Below are positions 30,328 to 38,857 of a stretch of DNA of 42,898 nt, in pieces (position 1 is the first letter of the stretch; each line of letters begins with the position of its first letter). The DNA comes from an uncultured Lachnospiraceae bacterium (GTDB lineage Bacteria > Bacillota > Clostridia > Lachnospirales > Lachnospiraceae). The notes below the pieces were generated by a model, which worked only from the letters and a program-made list of their open reading frames with translations, was not told the DNA's origin and made no database searches. Position numbers and translations under genes: made by a program. Location of the stretch: assembly GCA_947630005.1 (NCBI GenBank), contig CANRGB010000011.1, positions 1 through 42,898 of the forward strand, in the 5' to 3' direction.

Positions 30328-31143
30328 ATGAACACCCGAATTTTATTTACCGATCTTGACGGGACTCTCTTATGTGACGACAATACCATTTCCCGCGGAA
30401 ACCGGGAAGCTATCGATGCAGCTCTTGCCGCCGGCCATAAGATTGTGGCCGCCACCGGACGGCCTCTTCCGAGCGCCCGGATACAGACGGAGCGGCTGGG
30501 ACTGAACCGCAGCGGCTGCTACGCGATCACGTACAACGGCGGTCTGATCTATGATCTGTACCGGCAGGAAACCATCTATGAAAAAACCGTCTCCATAGAA
30601 ACGGCGCTGGTTCTGCTCAAAGAAGCTTCCGGGAGGAATCTTCATATCCAGACCTACTCCGGCACACATGTGCTCTCCTGTCATGAGACGCCGGAACTGC
30701 AGAAATATTCCGCTCATGCCCTGCTTCCTTATAAAATCCTGCATGATCCTTCGGCAGAACTGCGGGACGCTCCCCACAAGCTGCTCGCGATCGATTACAA
30801 TGACCATGACAGGCTTCTCACGTACCAGAGTGAAGTCATTGAAAAATATTCCGACGAACTGACCAGCTTTTTCTCCAATGATCATTTTCTTGAGATCGTT
30901 CCGCGCGGCATCGACAAAGGTTTTGCCGTCAGATGGCTCTGTGATTTCCTCGGCATCCCGGTCGAGCGGTCGGTTGCGGCCGGCGATGCCCAGAACGATA
31001 TTGCCATGCTGGAAGCCGCCCATATCGGAGCCGTCATGTGCAATGCTTTTCCGGGAATCCGGGAGCATGGAAATTATGTCACGGAAGCGGACAATAATCA
31101 CGACGGCGTCGCCGAGATCATCCGGAAATTTATCCTTTGCTGA
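30328..31143 (+). CDS. Cof-type HAD-superfamily phosphatase
   Basis: 271 residues. HAD motifs are in order: DLDGTLL (nucleophile Asp), AATGRP, a Lys after IVPRGIDKG, and AGDAQNDIAML. The IIB cap lies between motifs II and III, the pattern of Cof/YidA-like sugar-phosphate or pyridoxal-phosphate phosphatases. An AAGGA site precedes the ATG. It is 50 bp downstream of the small acidic gene and probably the last gene of that unit, with a long hairpin about 70 bp after its stop. Confidence 0.9.
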   Translation: MNTRILFTDLDGTLLCDDNTISRGNREAIDAALAAGHKIVAATGRPLPSARIQTERLGLNRSGCYAITYNGGLIYDLYRQETIYEKTVSIETALVLLKEASGRNLHIQTYSGTHVLSCHETPELQKYSAHALLPYKILHDPSAELRDAPHKLLAIDYNDHDRLLTYQSEVIEKYSDELTSFFSNDHFLEIVPRGIDKGFAVRWLCDFLGIPVERSVAAGDAQNDIAMLEAAHIGAVMCNAFPGIREHGNYVTEADNNHDGVAEIIRKFILC

Positions 31144-31211
31144 ACCGGTCCGAAACATAAAAAGAAAATCCGCAATTCAAACGCCGCCCGGCGCAAAACA
31201 CTGATACGGCA

Positions 31212-31252
31212 TACAGGCCGGCTCTGAATCTGACAGAGTCGGCCTGTATTTA
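31212..31252 (+). terminator. Long hairpin after the HAD gene
   Basis: A 15-bp stem (31212-31226 with 31234-31248, one G-U pair) with a 7-nt loop, then TTTA. The T run is poor, so it may be a weak terminator; the GCGAT-TCA-ATCGC hairpin followed by TTTTT at 31347-31364 is a second candidate. I see no gene in 31144-31549. Confidence 0.6.
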
Positions 31253-31336
31253 TGCACAGGCCCGCATAAGGAAATCAGCTGCTGCTGCCGCATACGGACC
31301 GCGCAGACGAGCAGGAGGAAAAAATGCCTCCTGCTC
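31248..31336 (-). repeat. Dispersed intergenic repeat, copy B with hairpin
   Basis: 31248-31309 reads, on the minus strand, like copy A at 25338-25397. It adjoins the hairpin GAGCAGGAGG/CCTCCTGCTC (31309-31336), as copy C adjoins the hairpin at 37168-37197. Confidence 0.75.
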
Positions 31337-31549
31337 AATTGCCTTTGCGATTCAATCGCTTTTTCTATATAGAAATACTCCCATATATCGCAATGCGCAG
31401 GAAGGGAAAACAGCCGGAATCCCTTTAGGATCCGCGTCCCTTATGCGCAGAGCTTTTACGTTTGACGCCGCGGTTCATGAGCCGCGGGAACCTTCCGCGC
31501 CGCAGTCCGCAGAAAATATCGGCGCGGACAGGATTTTGCGCAGCCGTTA

Positions 31550-34500
31550 TTACCGGCGGCGCCGTCTTCTCAAAAACAGAACCAGCAGGACGATAAATAC
31601 CAGTCCGGAGGCAATCAGAACTCCCACGACCAGCTCGATCGGCGTCTCATCGCCTGTCTCCACGCTCGTCCTTCCGCTGTTCACCCGGAATGTCACAGAT
31701 TTCGTATCCACCGTTCCGTCAGCATTCCAGCTGCTTCCCGTGTATACGTCCTTATTATAAATGACTTTCAGCGTATACTCACCTGCCGCGTTGATCGCCA
31801 TCGAAGCCGAGTACGGAGAACCCTGCCAGGTCCCGGTCACGTTTCCGATCTGATAACTGGCGGGACGATACCGGTAATCTCCCGGATTCGGGTTCGTATT
31901 ATCCATCCCGACGCCCGAAGCGGTAAATTCAATCGTATCTCCCGTGTAATACTGTCCTCCCGGGGTGATATTCTGGATCGTATTGCCGTCAGGCGAGGGG
32001 CCGTCCGTGTACGCAGCTTTCACTACCACATTGGACGCCGGCATCGTAAACGTCGTCTGCCATCTGCCGCTGTCGGCGAAGTTCACATTTCCGCTGTCGG
32101 AAACCCATTTGTCGAACACTCTTCCGCTTGCCGGATAGCTGGAAGAAACCGTAACCTGATCGCCCATATAGTAATACTGGGCGTCGCTCGTTCCGTTCTC
32201 AACAGCGACCTGGTACTGGATCCTGCGGTAATACGCGCTCACCTCAACGTCCTCCGCCGGCATCACAAAAGTCGTCTGACTCTGCGCGGAATCCGCAAAC
32301 GAAATATTTCCCGTGTCCGCCTCCCAATGGTCAAACAGCATGCCCGCCGGCGCCTCATCCGCCCGGAGCGTCACCGTCGTCCCCTGCGTGCAGGTACTGT
32401 AATCGCTGGTTCCGTCGTTGACCGTTACCTTATATTCAATCCCTTCATAGACCGCCAGGAAATCCATATCCTCCGTCACAGAAACCGTAATGGTGTTGCT
32501 GTACGTCTGATCTCCCAGATCCAGTTTCCCTTTATTGACTTCCCATCTGGAGAACTTCTGTCCTTCCGGCCCCGGATTCGCGGCAACCGTAACAGTGTCG
32601 CCTTCCATACAGTCCATTTCCGTATAAGCGCCGTTGAGCAGTCCGTTTGAGACCGTCACATGGTACAGAGTGGGAATCGGCACATAACTGGCGGATATCG
32701 TCACTTCGCCTTCCGGCATGACGAAAGTCGTCACTGCCGACGTCGGATCGGCAAACTTAAGCGCCACGGCCGTCCCCGCGATCACCTGCGTTCCTTCCCA
32801 GTGATCAAACTGGAGATTTTCCGATTCTCTGTCCAGAGCAGTTACCGTCACGGTATCTCCCGGAGCGTATGTGTTCTCCGTCGGAACGCCGTTTCCGTAA
32901 TCCAGCGTGACCTTATACTGAGCCGTTACATAATCCGCGGCAACCGTCACGTCCTCCGCCGGCATCACAAGCGTAGTCACCATCTCCGCCGGGCTGCTGA
33001 TCACAGCCTTGTCATTGTAGGAAACCCATCCGGCAAACGTCATGCCGTCCCGCTCTTTTGCCTCGATCGCCACAACCGCGCCGGCCTCATACTCTCCGCT
33101 CCCCTCTCCGTTTTCAACCGTAAGTCTGTAGACCTGCGGCTCCGTGGAAGTTTCCGACTCTGTCTCCGGCTCCTTTGTTTCTGTCTGGTTCTCTGTCTCC
33201 GACTCGGACGATGTCTCCGAAGGCAGTTCTGTCTGCGGCGTTCCCTCTGACATTTCCGTCCCCTGCGTCTCATTTTCCGCAGGCATTGTATCCGCCGCGG
33301 GCTCTCCTGTCTCCTGCGTCCCGTTTTCCGCAGGCAGCGTATCCGCCGCGGGCTCTCCTGTCTCCTGCGTCCCGTTTTCCGCAGGCAGCGTATCCGTCCC
33401 GGTTCCTCCTGCCGTGTCATAGACAGCCGAAACTGCGACATCTTCCGCAGGCATCACAAACGTCGTCGCCGAAGATGAGGGATCCTCGGGGCTGGCATTC
33501 AGGCTCGATACAAACCACCAGCTGAATGTCTCCCCTTCCCCCGTCCGGTCCTCAGCGGTTATCGTCACGAGTTCTCCGGGCGCATAGGTTCCGGTACCTT
33601 CTCCGGATTCCACCGTCACCTGATATGTCTCCGTCTGCTCCGAAGCCGGGTCTCCAATCCAGATCTCTGAAACAGTACTCCCGTTTTCCGGAGGCTGTGA
33701 ATTTTCCCCGAGATCCAGTGAAAATTCACCATCAAAATTCTGAGAATTCCCGTCCGCAGGATCTGATTGGCCGTCATTTCCGTCTCCGATCGCCAGTCCC
33801 ATGTTCGGATCCTGGGAATTTCCATTCGCAGGATCTGTCTGACCATCGGCTCCATCTCCGATCGTCAGTCCCATGTTCGGATCCTGGGAATTCCCGTCCG
33901 CAGGATCTGTCTGCCCGTCGGCTCCGTCTCCGATCGTCAGGCCCATGTTTGGATCCTGGGAATTCCCGTCCGCAGGATCTTCCTGGCTGTCGGCTCCGTC
34001 TCCGATTGTCAGTCCCATGTTCGGATCCTGGGAATTCCCGTCCGCAGGATCTTCCTGGCTGTCGGCTCCGTTTCCGATCATCAGTCCCATGTTCGGATCC
34101 TGAGAATTCCCATCCACAGGATCTGGCTGGCTGTCAGCTCCGGCCTCGGACTCCGGACCGCTGACCGCCTGGGTATATCCGGCGGTGAGAACTACTGCCT
34201 CCTCCGGCATCGTGATTGTCAGTTCGGACTGGGTCGGATCATCCAGGCTCAGACCTGAGGCCTCCACCGTCCAGCCTGAAAACTGCATTCCTTCCTCCGG
34301 GCTGCCGGCTGTGACCACGACCTGATCCCCCGCCTTATAGCAGGCGACATCCGCGTCTCCCCCTTCGGAAGCGGAAGACTGATGGCTCTCCGAGGAAGAT
34401 CCGTCTCCGCTCCGGGAAGAACCTCCTTTCACCGTGAGCGTATATCCGCAGGCCGTAAGGACACAGCTGCCCGCCTCGTCTGCCGCCACGGAATATACCC

Positions 34501-34723
34501 GTCCGCTCTCATTGTTCGTCCATATGCCTTCCGGCGCGTCAGCCAAAACGCCGTCAACCGTCAGCGTTCCGGACGCGATGCCGCTCAGGCTCTCGCCCGG
34601 AAACAATACGTCGGGAAAAGTCCCCTGGGCAAAATCATACGATTCCGCCGCCGTCTCCATTCCCGGCAGCAGCAGCACACAGACCAGAAGAATACTCAAA
34701 ATTTTCCGCATACTTCTTTTCAT
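31550..34723 (-). CDS. Large cell-surface protein with bacterial (InlB B-like) repeats
   Basis: 1057 residues. A signal peptide (MKRSMRKILSILLVCVLLL) is followed by several 60-80-residue repeat modules of the bacterial-repeat type, each with a Y.xGD.VTV...F..W..G core and a TTFVMPAEDV-like end. The middle holds five or six 24-residue repeats (DGNSQDPNMGL; DNA 33745-34150, period 72 bp) and three 17-residue repeats (LPAENGTQETGEPAA; about 33285-33400), then a Thr/Glu/Ser-rich stretch. The C-terminus has VETGDETP, one membrane helix and six Arg, a sortase-like or membrane anchor. The start at 34723 has AGAAGGGA 6 nt upstream. Probably an adhesin-like surface protein. Confidence 0.85.
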   Translation of the reverse strand: MKRSMRKILSILLVCVLLLPGMETAAESYDFAQGTFPDVLFPGESLSGIASGTLTVDGVLADAPEGIWTNNESGRVYSVAADEAGSCVLTACGYTLTVKGGSSRSGDGSSSESHQSSASEGGDADVACYKAGDQVVVTAGSPEEGMQFSGWTVEASGLSLDDPTQSELTITMPEEAVVLTAGYTQAVSGPESEAGADSQPDPVDGNSQDPNMGLMIGNGADSQEDPADGNSQDPNMGLTIGDGADSQEDPADGNSQDPNMGLTIGDGADGQTDPADGNSQDPNMGLTIGDGADGQTDPANGNSQDPNMGLAIGDGNDGQSDPADGNSQNFDGEFSLDLGENSQPPENGSTVSEIWIGDPASEQTETYQVTVESGEGTGTYAPGELVTITAEDRTGEGETFSWWFVSSLNASPEDPSSSATTFVMPAEDVAVSAVYDTAGGTGTDTLPAENGTQETGEPAADTLPAENGTQETGEPAADTMPAENETQGTEMSEGTPQTELPSETSSESETENQTETKEPETESETSTEPQVYRLTVENGEGSGEYEAGAVVAIEAKERDGMTFAGWVSYNDKAVISSPAEMVTTLVMPAEDVTVAADYVTAQYKVTLDYGNGVPTENTYAPGDTVTVTALDRESENLQFDHWEGTQVIAGTAVALKFADPTSAVTTFVMPEGEVTISASYVPIPTLYHVTVSNGLLNGAYTEMDCMEGDTVTVAANPGPEGQKFSRWEVNKGKLDLGDQTYSNTITVSVTEDMDFLAVYEGIEYKVTVNDGTSDYSTCTQGTTVTLRADEAPAGMLFDHWEADTGNISFADSAQSQTTFVMPAEDVEVSAYYRRIQYQVAVENGTSDAQYYYMGDQVTVSSSYPASGRVFDKWVSDSGNVNFADSGRWQTTFTMPASNVVVKAAYTDGPSPDGNTIQNITPGGQYYTGDTIEFTASGVGMDNTNPNPGDYRYRPASYQIGNVTGTWQGSPYSASMAINAAGEYTLKVIYNKDVYTGSSWNADGTVDTKSVTFRVNSGRTSVETGDETPIELVVGVLIASGLVFIVLLVLFLRRRRRR

Positions 34724-34848
34724 AAACATTCCCTTCTTTCCGCACATTTCTGCACATTCTCTGAACGCCTCTGCACAGACTCCGCAAACTTCCATGTCCC
34801 GCTCTGCACTGCGGAGCATTATCAGGCGCCACGTTTTATCGTAGAAGA

Positions 34849-34877
34849 ATTATAGCATATGAGATTTATAAAGACAA
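34849..34877 (-). promoter_or_regulatory. Promoter of the surface-protein gene
   Basis: On the minus strand TTGTCT (34872-34877), 17-bp spacer, TATAAT (34849-34854). The leader is about 120 nt. Confidence 0.75.
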
Positions 34878-34897
34878 ATAAGAGATACTGCTTACTT

Positions 34898-34928
34898 TTC
34901 TTAAGACATTATTAAGAACGGACGTTCT
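34898..34928. promoter_or_regulatory. Palindromes between divergent promoters, including a LexA-like box
   Basis: TTCTTAA-N7-TTAAGAA (34898-34918) partly overlaps AGAAC-GGAC-GTTCT (34915-34928). The second matches the Gram-positive LexA box CGAAC-N4-GTTCG except for the outer bases. It lies upstream of the -35 of the surface-protein gene and upstream of the racemase-like promoter. Confidence 0.4.
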
Positions 34929-34984
34929 GAAAATTCTTTGTCTCAGAAAACGGGAATCTTTTGGCTGACAGCCGAAGGAACCGG

Positions 34985-35013
34985 TTGCCATTTTGCCCGG
35001 AATATCCTAAAAT
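34985..35013 (+). promoter_or_regulatory. Promoter of the racemase-like gene
   Basis: TTGCCA (34985-34990), 17-bp spacer, TAAAAT (35008-35013). Confidence 0.6.
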
Positions 35014-35077
35014 AACAGGAAATCCGAATCTCACCACTATTTTGGCCGCCGGTTCGGCGGCGGAACGGAGAATATCT

Positions 35078-36277
35078 ATGGAACAGACAGAACAGACAGC
35101 CTCGCACAAAGAGACCTATCCCGTCCTGGAGATCCATCTCGGCCGGCTGGAACATAATCTCCGGGAAATTCTCGGGCGCTGCGCCGCTTCCGGAATCGAG
35201 GTCGCCGGAGTCGTCAAGGGCTTTACCGCCCATCCGGAAATGGTAAAACTGTACGAAACCTGCGGCTGCCGCTACATCGCCTCTTCCCGGATCGAACAGC
35301 TTGCCCGCATCCGAAAAGCCGGAATCCGGACACCGTTAATGCTGCTCCGCATTCCCATGCTCTCTGAGCTGGAGGAGACGGCGGCGCTCGCCGACATCAG
35401 TCTGCAGAGCGAGCGGGAAGTTCTGGCCGCGCTGAATGAAGCGGCCGGACATGTTTTTGACAGACAGACTTCTGCCTGCAAAGAAGAGAGCCCCGTCAGA
35501 AATCCGGGAGCCAGGGGCGGAAATTTCCGTTCCGGAATTCTGCCGTACCAAAAACGCCACCGCGTGATCCTGATGGCCGACCTGGGCGATCTGCGCGAAG
35601 GCTTCTGGGACAGACAGGAACTGATCGATACCGCGCTCTGGATGGAACACGAACTGCCGCACCTTGAACTGGCCGGCATCGGGACAAATCTGACCTGCTA
35701 CGGCTCCGTAAAAGCAACTCCCGAAAAAATGCGGTCCCTCCTGTCCCTGGCCGCGGAGACGGAGGCCTCGCTCGGGCGGAAGCTGGAATACGTCTGCGGC
35801 GGCGCTTCTTCCTCCCTGCACATGGTAATGGAACATACCATGCCTGCCGGCATTAATCTGCTGCGGCTGGGAGAGAGCATTCTGCTCGGGCATTTCGCCG
35901 GCTGCGAGATGGATTTTGCCTGCAGGGACGTCTTTACGCTCAAAGCCGAGGTGATCGAAGTAAAGGATAAACCGAGCTTTCCCGTGGGAGAGCTCACAGC
36001 GGATGCCTTCGGCCGGATACAGACCTACACGGACCGCGGCGTCCGCCGCAGAGCACTGGCCGCAATCGGCAGAGCGGACTGCGGCGATCCGTCAGATCTG
36101 AAGCCGCGCATGGCAGGAATCGAAGTGATCGGAGCTTCCTCCGACCACATGGTTCTGGATGTGGAGGCCGTGAAAAACCAGATCCGCGTCGGCAGCATCC
36201 TGGAGTTCGATCTGACCTACGCTTCCATGGTCTATCTGACAAACACGGAGAGCGTCCGGATCCGCTATATCCGATAA
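35078..36277 (+). CDS. Alanine/ornithine racemase-like PLP enzyme
   Basis: 399 residues with an alanine-racemase N-terminal barrel: LEIHLGRLEHNLREI and GVVKGFTAHPE (PLP Lys), then VILMADLGDLREGF, GIGTNLTCYG and LRLGESILLG. The pattern fits the alanine/ornithine racemase family (ornithine racemase, YhfX-like) rather than housekeeping Alr. A charged insertion (about 136-155) sits before VILMADLG. The start at 35078 has GGAG 7 nt upstream and a promoter about 65 bp ahead. It is monocistronic and followed by a strong hairpin. The substrate is uncertain. Confidence 0.82.
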   Translation: MEQTEQTASHKETYPVLEIHLGRLEHNLREILGRCAASGIEVAGVVKGFTAHPEMVKLYETCGCRYIASSRIEQLARIRKAGIRTPLMLLRIPMLSELEETAALADISLQSEREVLAALNEAAGHVFDRQTSACKEESPVRNPGARGGNFRSGILPYQKRHRVILMADLGDLREGFWDRQELIDTALWMEHELPHLELAGIGTNLTCYGSVKATPEKMRSLLSLAAETEASLGRKLEYVCGGASSSLHMVMEHTMPAGINLLRLGESILLGHFAGCEMDFACRDVFTLKAEVIEVKDKPSFPVGELTADAFGRIQTYTDRGVRRRALAAIGRADCGDPSDLKPRMAGIEVIGASSDHMVLDVEAVKNQIRVGSILEFDLTYASMVYLTNTESVRIRYIR

Positions 36278-36298
36278 ACAGGGATTCCCGCGCACACG

Positions 36299-36335
36299 GG
36301 GAGGCGGAAGACCCCTGTTCTTCCGCCTCCCTTGA
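36299..36335 (+). terminator. Terminator-like hairpin between convergent genes
   Basis: GGGAGGCGGAAGA (36299-36311) pairs perfectly with TCTTCCGCCTCCC (36319-36331) around a 7-nt loop. T content downstream is modest. It probably ends the racemase-like transcript. Confidence 0.65.
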
Positions 36336-36345
36336 ATTCGATGTT

Positions 36346-36969
36346 TTAATCTGCCGGATGCTCTTTTTTCAGCGTCCGTTCGTATACGTTCGCCTTGTAC
36401 CGGAACGTAGAGAGCGGCATCCTGCACAGACGGGCCGCCGCGACTCCCGTGATGTTATCCGCCTTCCACTGCTTGTACGCCCACTCAAAGACATCCGGAA
36501 GCGGACTGGCCGGCCTTCCGAACTGTACGCCTCTGGCCTTTGCCGCGGAAATCCCTTCCGCCTGTCTCTGACGGATGTTTGTCCTCTCATTTTCCGCCAC
36601 AAAGGACAGGATCTGCAGCACGATATCACTCAGAAAAGTCCCCATCAGATCCTTCCCCCGTCTCGTATCGAGGAGCGGCATATCCAGCACCACGATGTCG
36701 ACTCCTTTTTCTTTTGTGAGGATTCTCCACTGTTCCAGGATCTCCTCGTAATTTCGTCCCAGCCGGTCGATGCTCTTGACATACAGCAGATCATCCTTTT
36801 TCATTTTCCGCAGCATCTTCTGATAGGAAGGCCTCTTAAAATCTTTGCCTGACTGCTTGTCCACGTAGATGTTCTTCTCGACAGGGACGACCTCCCGGAG
36901 CGCGATCCACTGCCTGTCCTCGTTCTGTTCCTTCGTGCTGACACGGATGTAACCGTATACTGTTTCCAT
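36346..36969 (-). CDS. Serine recombinase (resolvase/invertase family)
   Basis: 207 residues. The catalytic domain starts METVYGYIRVSTKEQ with the nucleophile Ser at residue 11, followed by DRLGRN and TFLSDIVLQILSFVAENERTN-type helices, and a C-terminal helix-turn-helix (GVAAARLCRMPLSTFRYK). Length and layout match small resolvases and invertases rather than large integrases. AAAGGAG lies 6 nt upstream of the ATG. No transposase, insertion-sequence ends or resistance genes surround it, so it may be a chromosomal remnant of a mobile element or a local inverter. A palindrome lies 29 bp upstream. Confidence 0.9.
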   Translation of the reverse strand: METVYGYIRVSTKEQNEDRQWIALREVVPVEKNIYVDKQSGKDFKRPSYQKMLRKMKKDDLLYVKSIDRLGRNYEEILEQWRILTKEKGVDIVVLDMPLLDTRRGKDLMGTFLSDIVLQILSFVAENERTNIRQRQAEGISAAKARGVQFGRPASPLPDVFEWAYKQWKADNITGVAAARLCRMPLSTFRYKANVYERTLKKEHPAD

Positions 36970-36997
36970 GTTTTTCTCCTTTCGTGATTTTGCGGTG

Positions 36998-37016
36998 TGC
37001 AAATTTTTAATTTGCA
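36998..37016. promoter_or_regulatory. Perfect palindrome upstream of the recombinase
   Basis: TGCAAATT-TTT-AATTTGCA, 29 bp upstream of the start codon. It could be an autoregulatory operator or half of a res-like site. The rest of 37017-37167 is A+T-rich and holds no gene. Confidence 0.5.
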
Positions 37017-37167
37017 GACCAGATTTTTGTTCTACGGTTACTACTTTATATTTCTTGTGTTGATTAAAAAGAAAAATATGGAATATCAATATTATGTTAT
37101 TTTTATTGTTTATAAACTGATGTGTTCCACGCATAAAAAACAGCAGAAATCGGCCTTTTTGCATAAT

Positions 37168-37238
37168 CGGGCAGGAAACGCTTTTCCCTCCTGCCCGCCG
37201 CGCGGTCCAGATGCTGCGTCAGCAGCTGGTTTGTTACT
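37168..37238 (+). repeat. Dispersed intergenic repeat, copy C with hairpin
   Basis: The hairpin CGGGCAGGA.../...TCCTGCCCG (37168-37197) is followed by GCGCGGTCCAGATGCTGCG and CAGCAGCTGG, matching copy B on the opposite strand and the start of copy A. Confidence 0.75.
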
Positions 37239-37268
37239 GTTCACTCCCTTGCAGGTCGTGAACGCGTC

Positions 37269-37310
37269 AAAAAAACCGCCGTGAAAGCTTTTCCTGTGCT
37301 TCACGGCAGT
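37269..37310 (-). terminator. Terminator of the cotJ operon
   Basis: On the minus strand CTGCCGTGAAGC pairs with GCTTTCACGGCGG, followed by seven T. It lies about 120 bp after the cotJC stop. Confidence 0.85.
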
Positions 37311-37429
37311 TTTATAAAATTCAAAGTGTTTTTGTAAAATTTTCTGTCTTCTTAAAAATCCCCGGAAGATCCTCCAAAAATGTCCGTCCGGCTTTCCGTT
37401 TGCCGTCTGCTTTCTCTTCGAGCGCGCGG

Positions 37430-38029
37430 TCAGAACCTGTCCATCGCAGGATTAAAATAGTAATAATTTTCTCTGTTCATTTTATCTTTTGTCAGTTCCA
37501 TCGCCTCGCCGAATCTCTGAAAATGCACGACTTCCCTTGCGCGCAGAAATTTAATCGGATCCCTGACTTCAGGATCTGTCACCACGCGGAGGATATTATC
37601 ATAGGTAGTTCTCGCTTTCTGTTCCGCCGCCATATCCTCGGCGAGATCGGTGAGGGCATCGCCTTTGGACTGAAATTCGCAGGCGTTGAACGGCACGCCT
37701 GCCGCCGCCGCGGGCCAAATCCCCTTTGTGTGATCAATATAATAGGCGTCGAAGCCGGCCGTCTTCGCTTCCTCCGGCGTCAGATTTCTCGTGAGCTGAT
37801 AAACAATCGCGCAGATAATCTCCATGTGCGCCAGCTCTTCCGTTCCGATATCCGTGAGAAGACCGCTCACCTGCTTGTATGGCATCGAGTACCGCTGCGA
37901 CAGATAACGCATGGAGGCTGCCATCTCCCCGTCCGGTCCTCCGTACTGGCTCATGATATACTGTGCCGTCTTTGGACATGTTTTTGTGATCTTTACCGGG
38001 TACTGTAATCTCTGCTCATAAGTCCACAT
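37430..38029 (-). CDS. cotJC: CotJC, manganese-catalase-like spore coat protein
   Basis: 199 residues, starting MWTYEQRLQYPVKITK. It has the CotJC / Mn-catalase signature QYGGPDGEMAASMRYLSQRY, a TEELAHMEI metal-ligand helix, EQKARTTYDNIL and REVVHFQRFGEAME with Glu and His ligands. CotJC is an inner spore coat component. AGG-rich GGAGG lies about 9 nt upstream. The ATG overlaps the stop of the CotJA-CotJB gene (TGATG), indicating translational coupling, and the unit ends with a strong terminator. Confidence 0.93.
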   Translation of the reverse strand: MWTYEQRLQYPVKITKTCPKTAQYIMSQYGGPDGEMAASMRYLSQRYSMPYKQVSGLLTDIGTEELAHMEIICAIVYQLTRNLTPEEAKTAGFDAYYIDHTKGIWPAAAAGVPFNACEFQSKGDALTDLAEDMAAEQKARTTYDNILRVVTDPEVRDPIKFLRAREVVHFQRFGEAMELTKDKMNRENYYYFNPAMDRF

Positions 38030-38403
38030 CAGCAATTCCCTCCTTCCCATACAACAGGCTTACTCTCCCAGTCGTAGTGCGCGGCACCGCAGCATCCGCA
38101 GTCCGCCTCCGCCATAAGTTCCTTTTTCTTTTTGAGACAATTTTCATAATATTCCCTGGCCTGCATATCACCCGGATGCGTATCCAGATACAGCAGGGCG
38201 TCAGCCGCCGCAAAGCAGATCTGTGAGAAAGCCGCCAGTTCTCCGCCCTGCGGGAGTGTGGTATTGCAGCCTTCCGGCGCCATATAAAAAGGCTTGTTCA
38301 GTTCCGGGAAGATGGTTCCCTCCGCAAGGGCCTGCGCGGTGTCATAAATCTGTCCCCACTGCTGCATGGGAATATATGGAATTGCAAGACCATGATTTTC
38401 CAT
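38029..38403 (-). CDS. CotJA-CotJB fusion spore coat protein
   Basis: 124 residues. Residues 1-45 resemble CotJA (LAIPYIPMQQWGQIYD, GTIFPELNKPFY). Residues about 50-124 resemble CotJB (YLDTHPGD near 73-80 and YDWE near the end). In Bacillus these are two genes upstream of cotJC; here they are one frame. The join region includes EGCNTTLPQGGE. An AAGGAG site lies 9 nt upstream. The C-terminal part carries CGCC. The order matches the cotJABC operon, so sporulation-specific expression is expected. Confidence 0.85.
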   Translation of the reverse strand: MENHGLAIPYIPMQQWGQIYDTAQALAEGTIFPELNKPFYMAPEGCNTTLPQGGELAAFSQICFAAADALLYLDTHPGDMQAREYYENCLKKKKELMAEADCGCCGAAHYDWESKPVVWEGGNC

Positions 38404-38511
38404 AAGTTAATGCTCCTTCTTTTGTTGATTGCCGCGGTTCGCGCCCCCTGCATAAACGTCAGGATTCCGCGCATAAGCCACGGCTGCCGGTTCTGTTTCT
38501 GAACCGGTATT

Positions 38512-38519
38512 AGTGTATG
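38512..38519 (-). promoter_or_regulatory. Possible SigE-type -10 element for cotJ
   Basis: CATACACT on the minus strand matches the SigE -10 consensus CATACAMT. A good -35 at the right distance is not evident, so this is tentative. A CCGGTTC/GAACCGG hairpin lies at 38487-38507. Confidence 0.3.
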
Positions 38520-38597
38520 AAAAAACGTGGGTTTTACTTTATGGAATTTATGGCTGCAGCCGGATTCTGCAGATTTTGCAGCTTTTTCTTAAAAATA

Positions 38598-38626
38598 TTG
38601 ATTTTTCACAAATTTCATGATAGAAT
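38598..38626 (+). promoter_or_regulatory. Promoter of the small-gene/PAP2 cluster
   Basis: TTGATT (38598-38603), 17-bp spacer, TAGAAT (38621-38626). Confidence 0.65.
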
Positions 38627-38677
38627 AAAACATCAAATGAGATAATTCTAATTATAAATAGAAACGGGATGATTCAA

Positions 38678-38857
38678 ATGAAAAAATACCCTGAATGTTT
38701 TCCGAAAAATTTTGAAACAGAAATCCTGCCCAAAGAAGCAAAAGAAGAAAACAAGCCTGTATACAGGGTTATTAAATATGGGGCTGTTAACAGGGAAAGT
38801 TTTATAAGCACTTATGAAGAAATACAGCGGGGATTAATTCCTCCCAAAAAAGGATGA
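38678..38857 (+). CDS. Small protein of unknown function, N-terminal part of a split gene
   Basis: 59 residues starting MKKYPECFPKNFETEILP and ending RGLIPPKKG at a TGA. The following frame at 38854 overlaps by 4 bp and continues with NLNDPGIYSTSC. The join falls on CCC followed by six A; one extra A would fuse both frames into a single protein of about 142 residues. The start at 38678 follows GGGA; an ATG at 38669 is too close to it. DNA is much more A+T-rich than neighbouring genes, suggesting acquired DNA. I recognise no family. Confidence 0.55.
   Translation: MKKYPECFPKNFETEILPKEAKEENKPVYRVIKYGAVNRESFISTYEEIQRGLIPPKKG

Noticed and set aside
33285-34150. CRISPR-like array
   Set aside because: The 72-bp and 51-bp periodicities are multiples of three and encode in-frame protein repeats without spacers of unrelated sequence.
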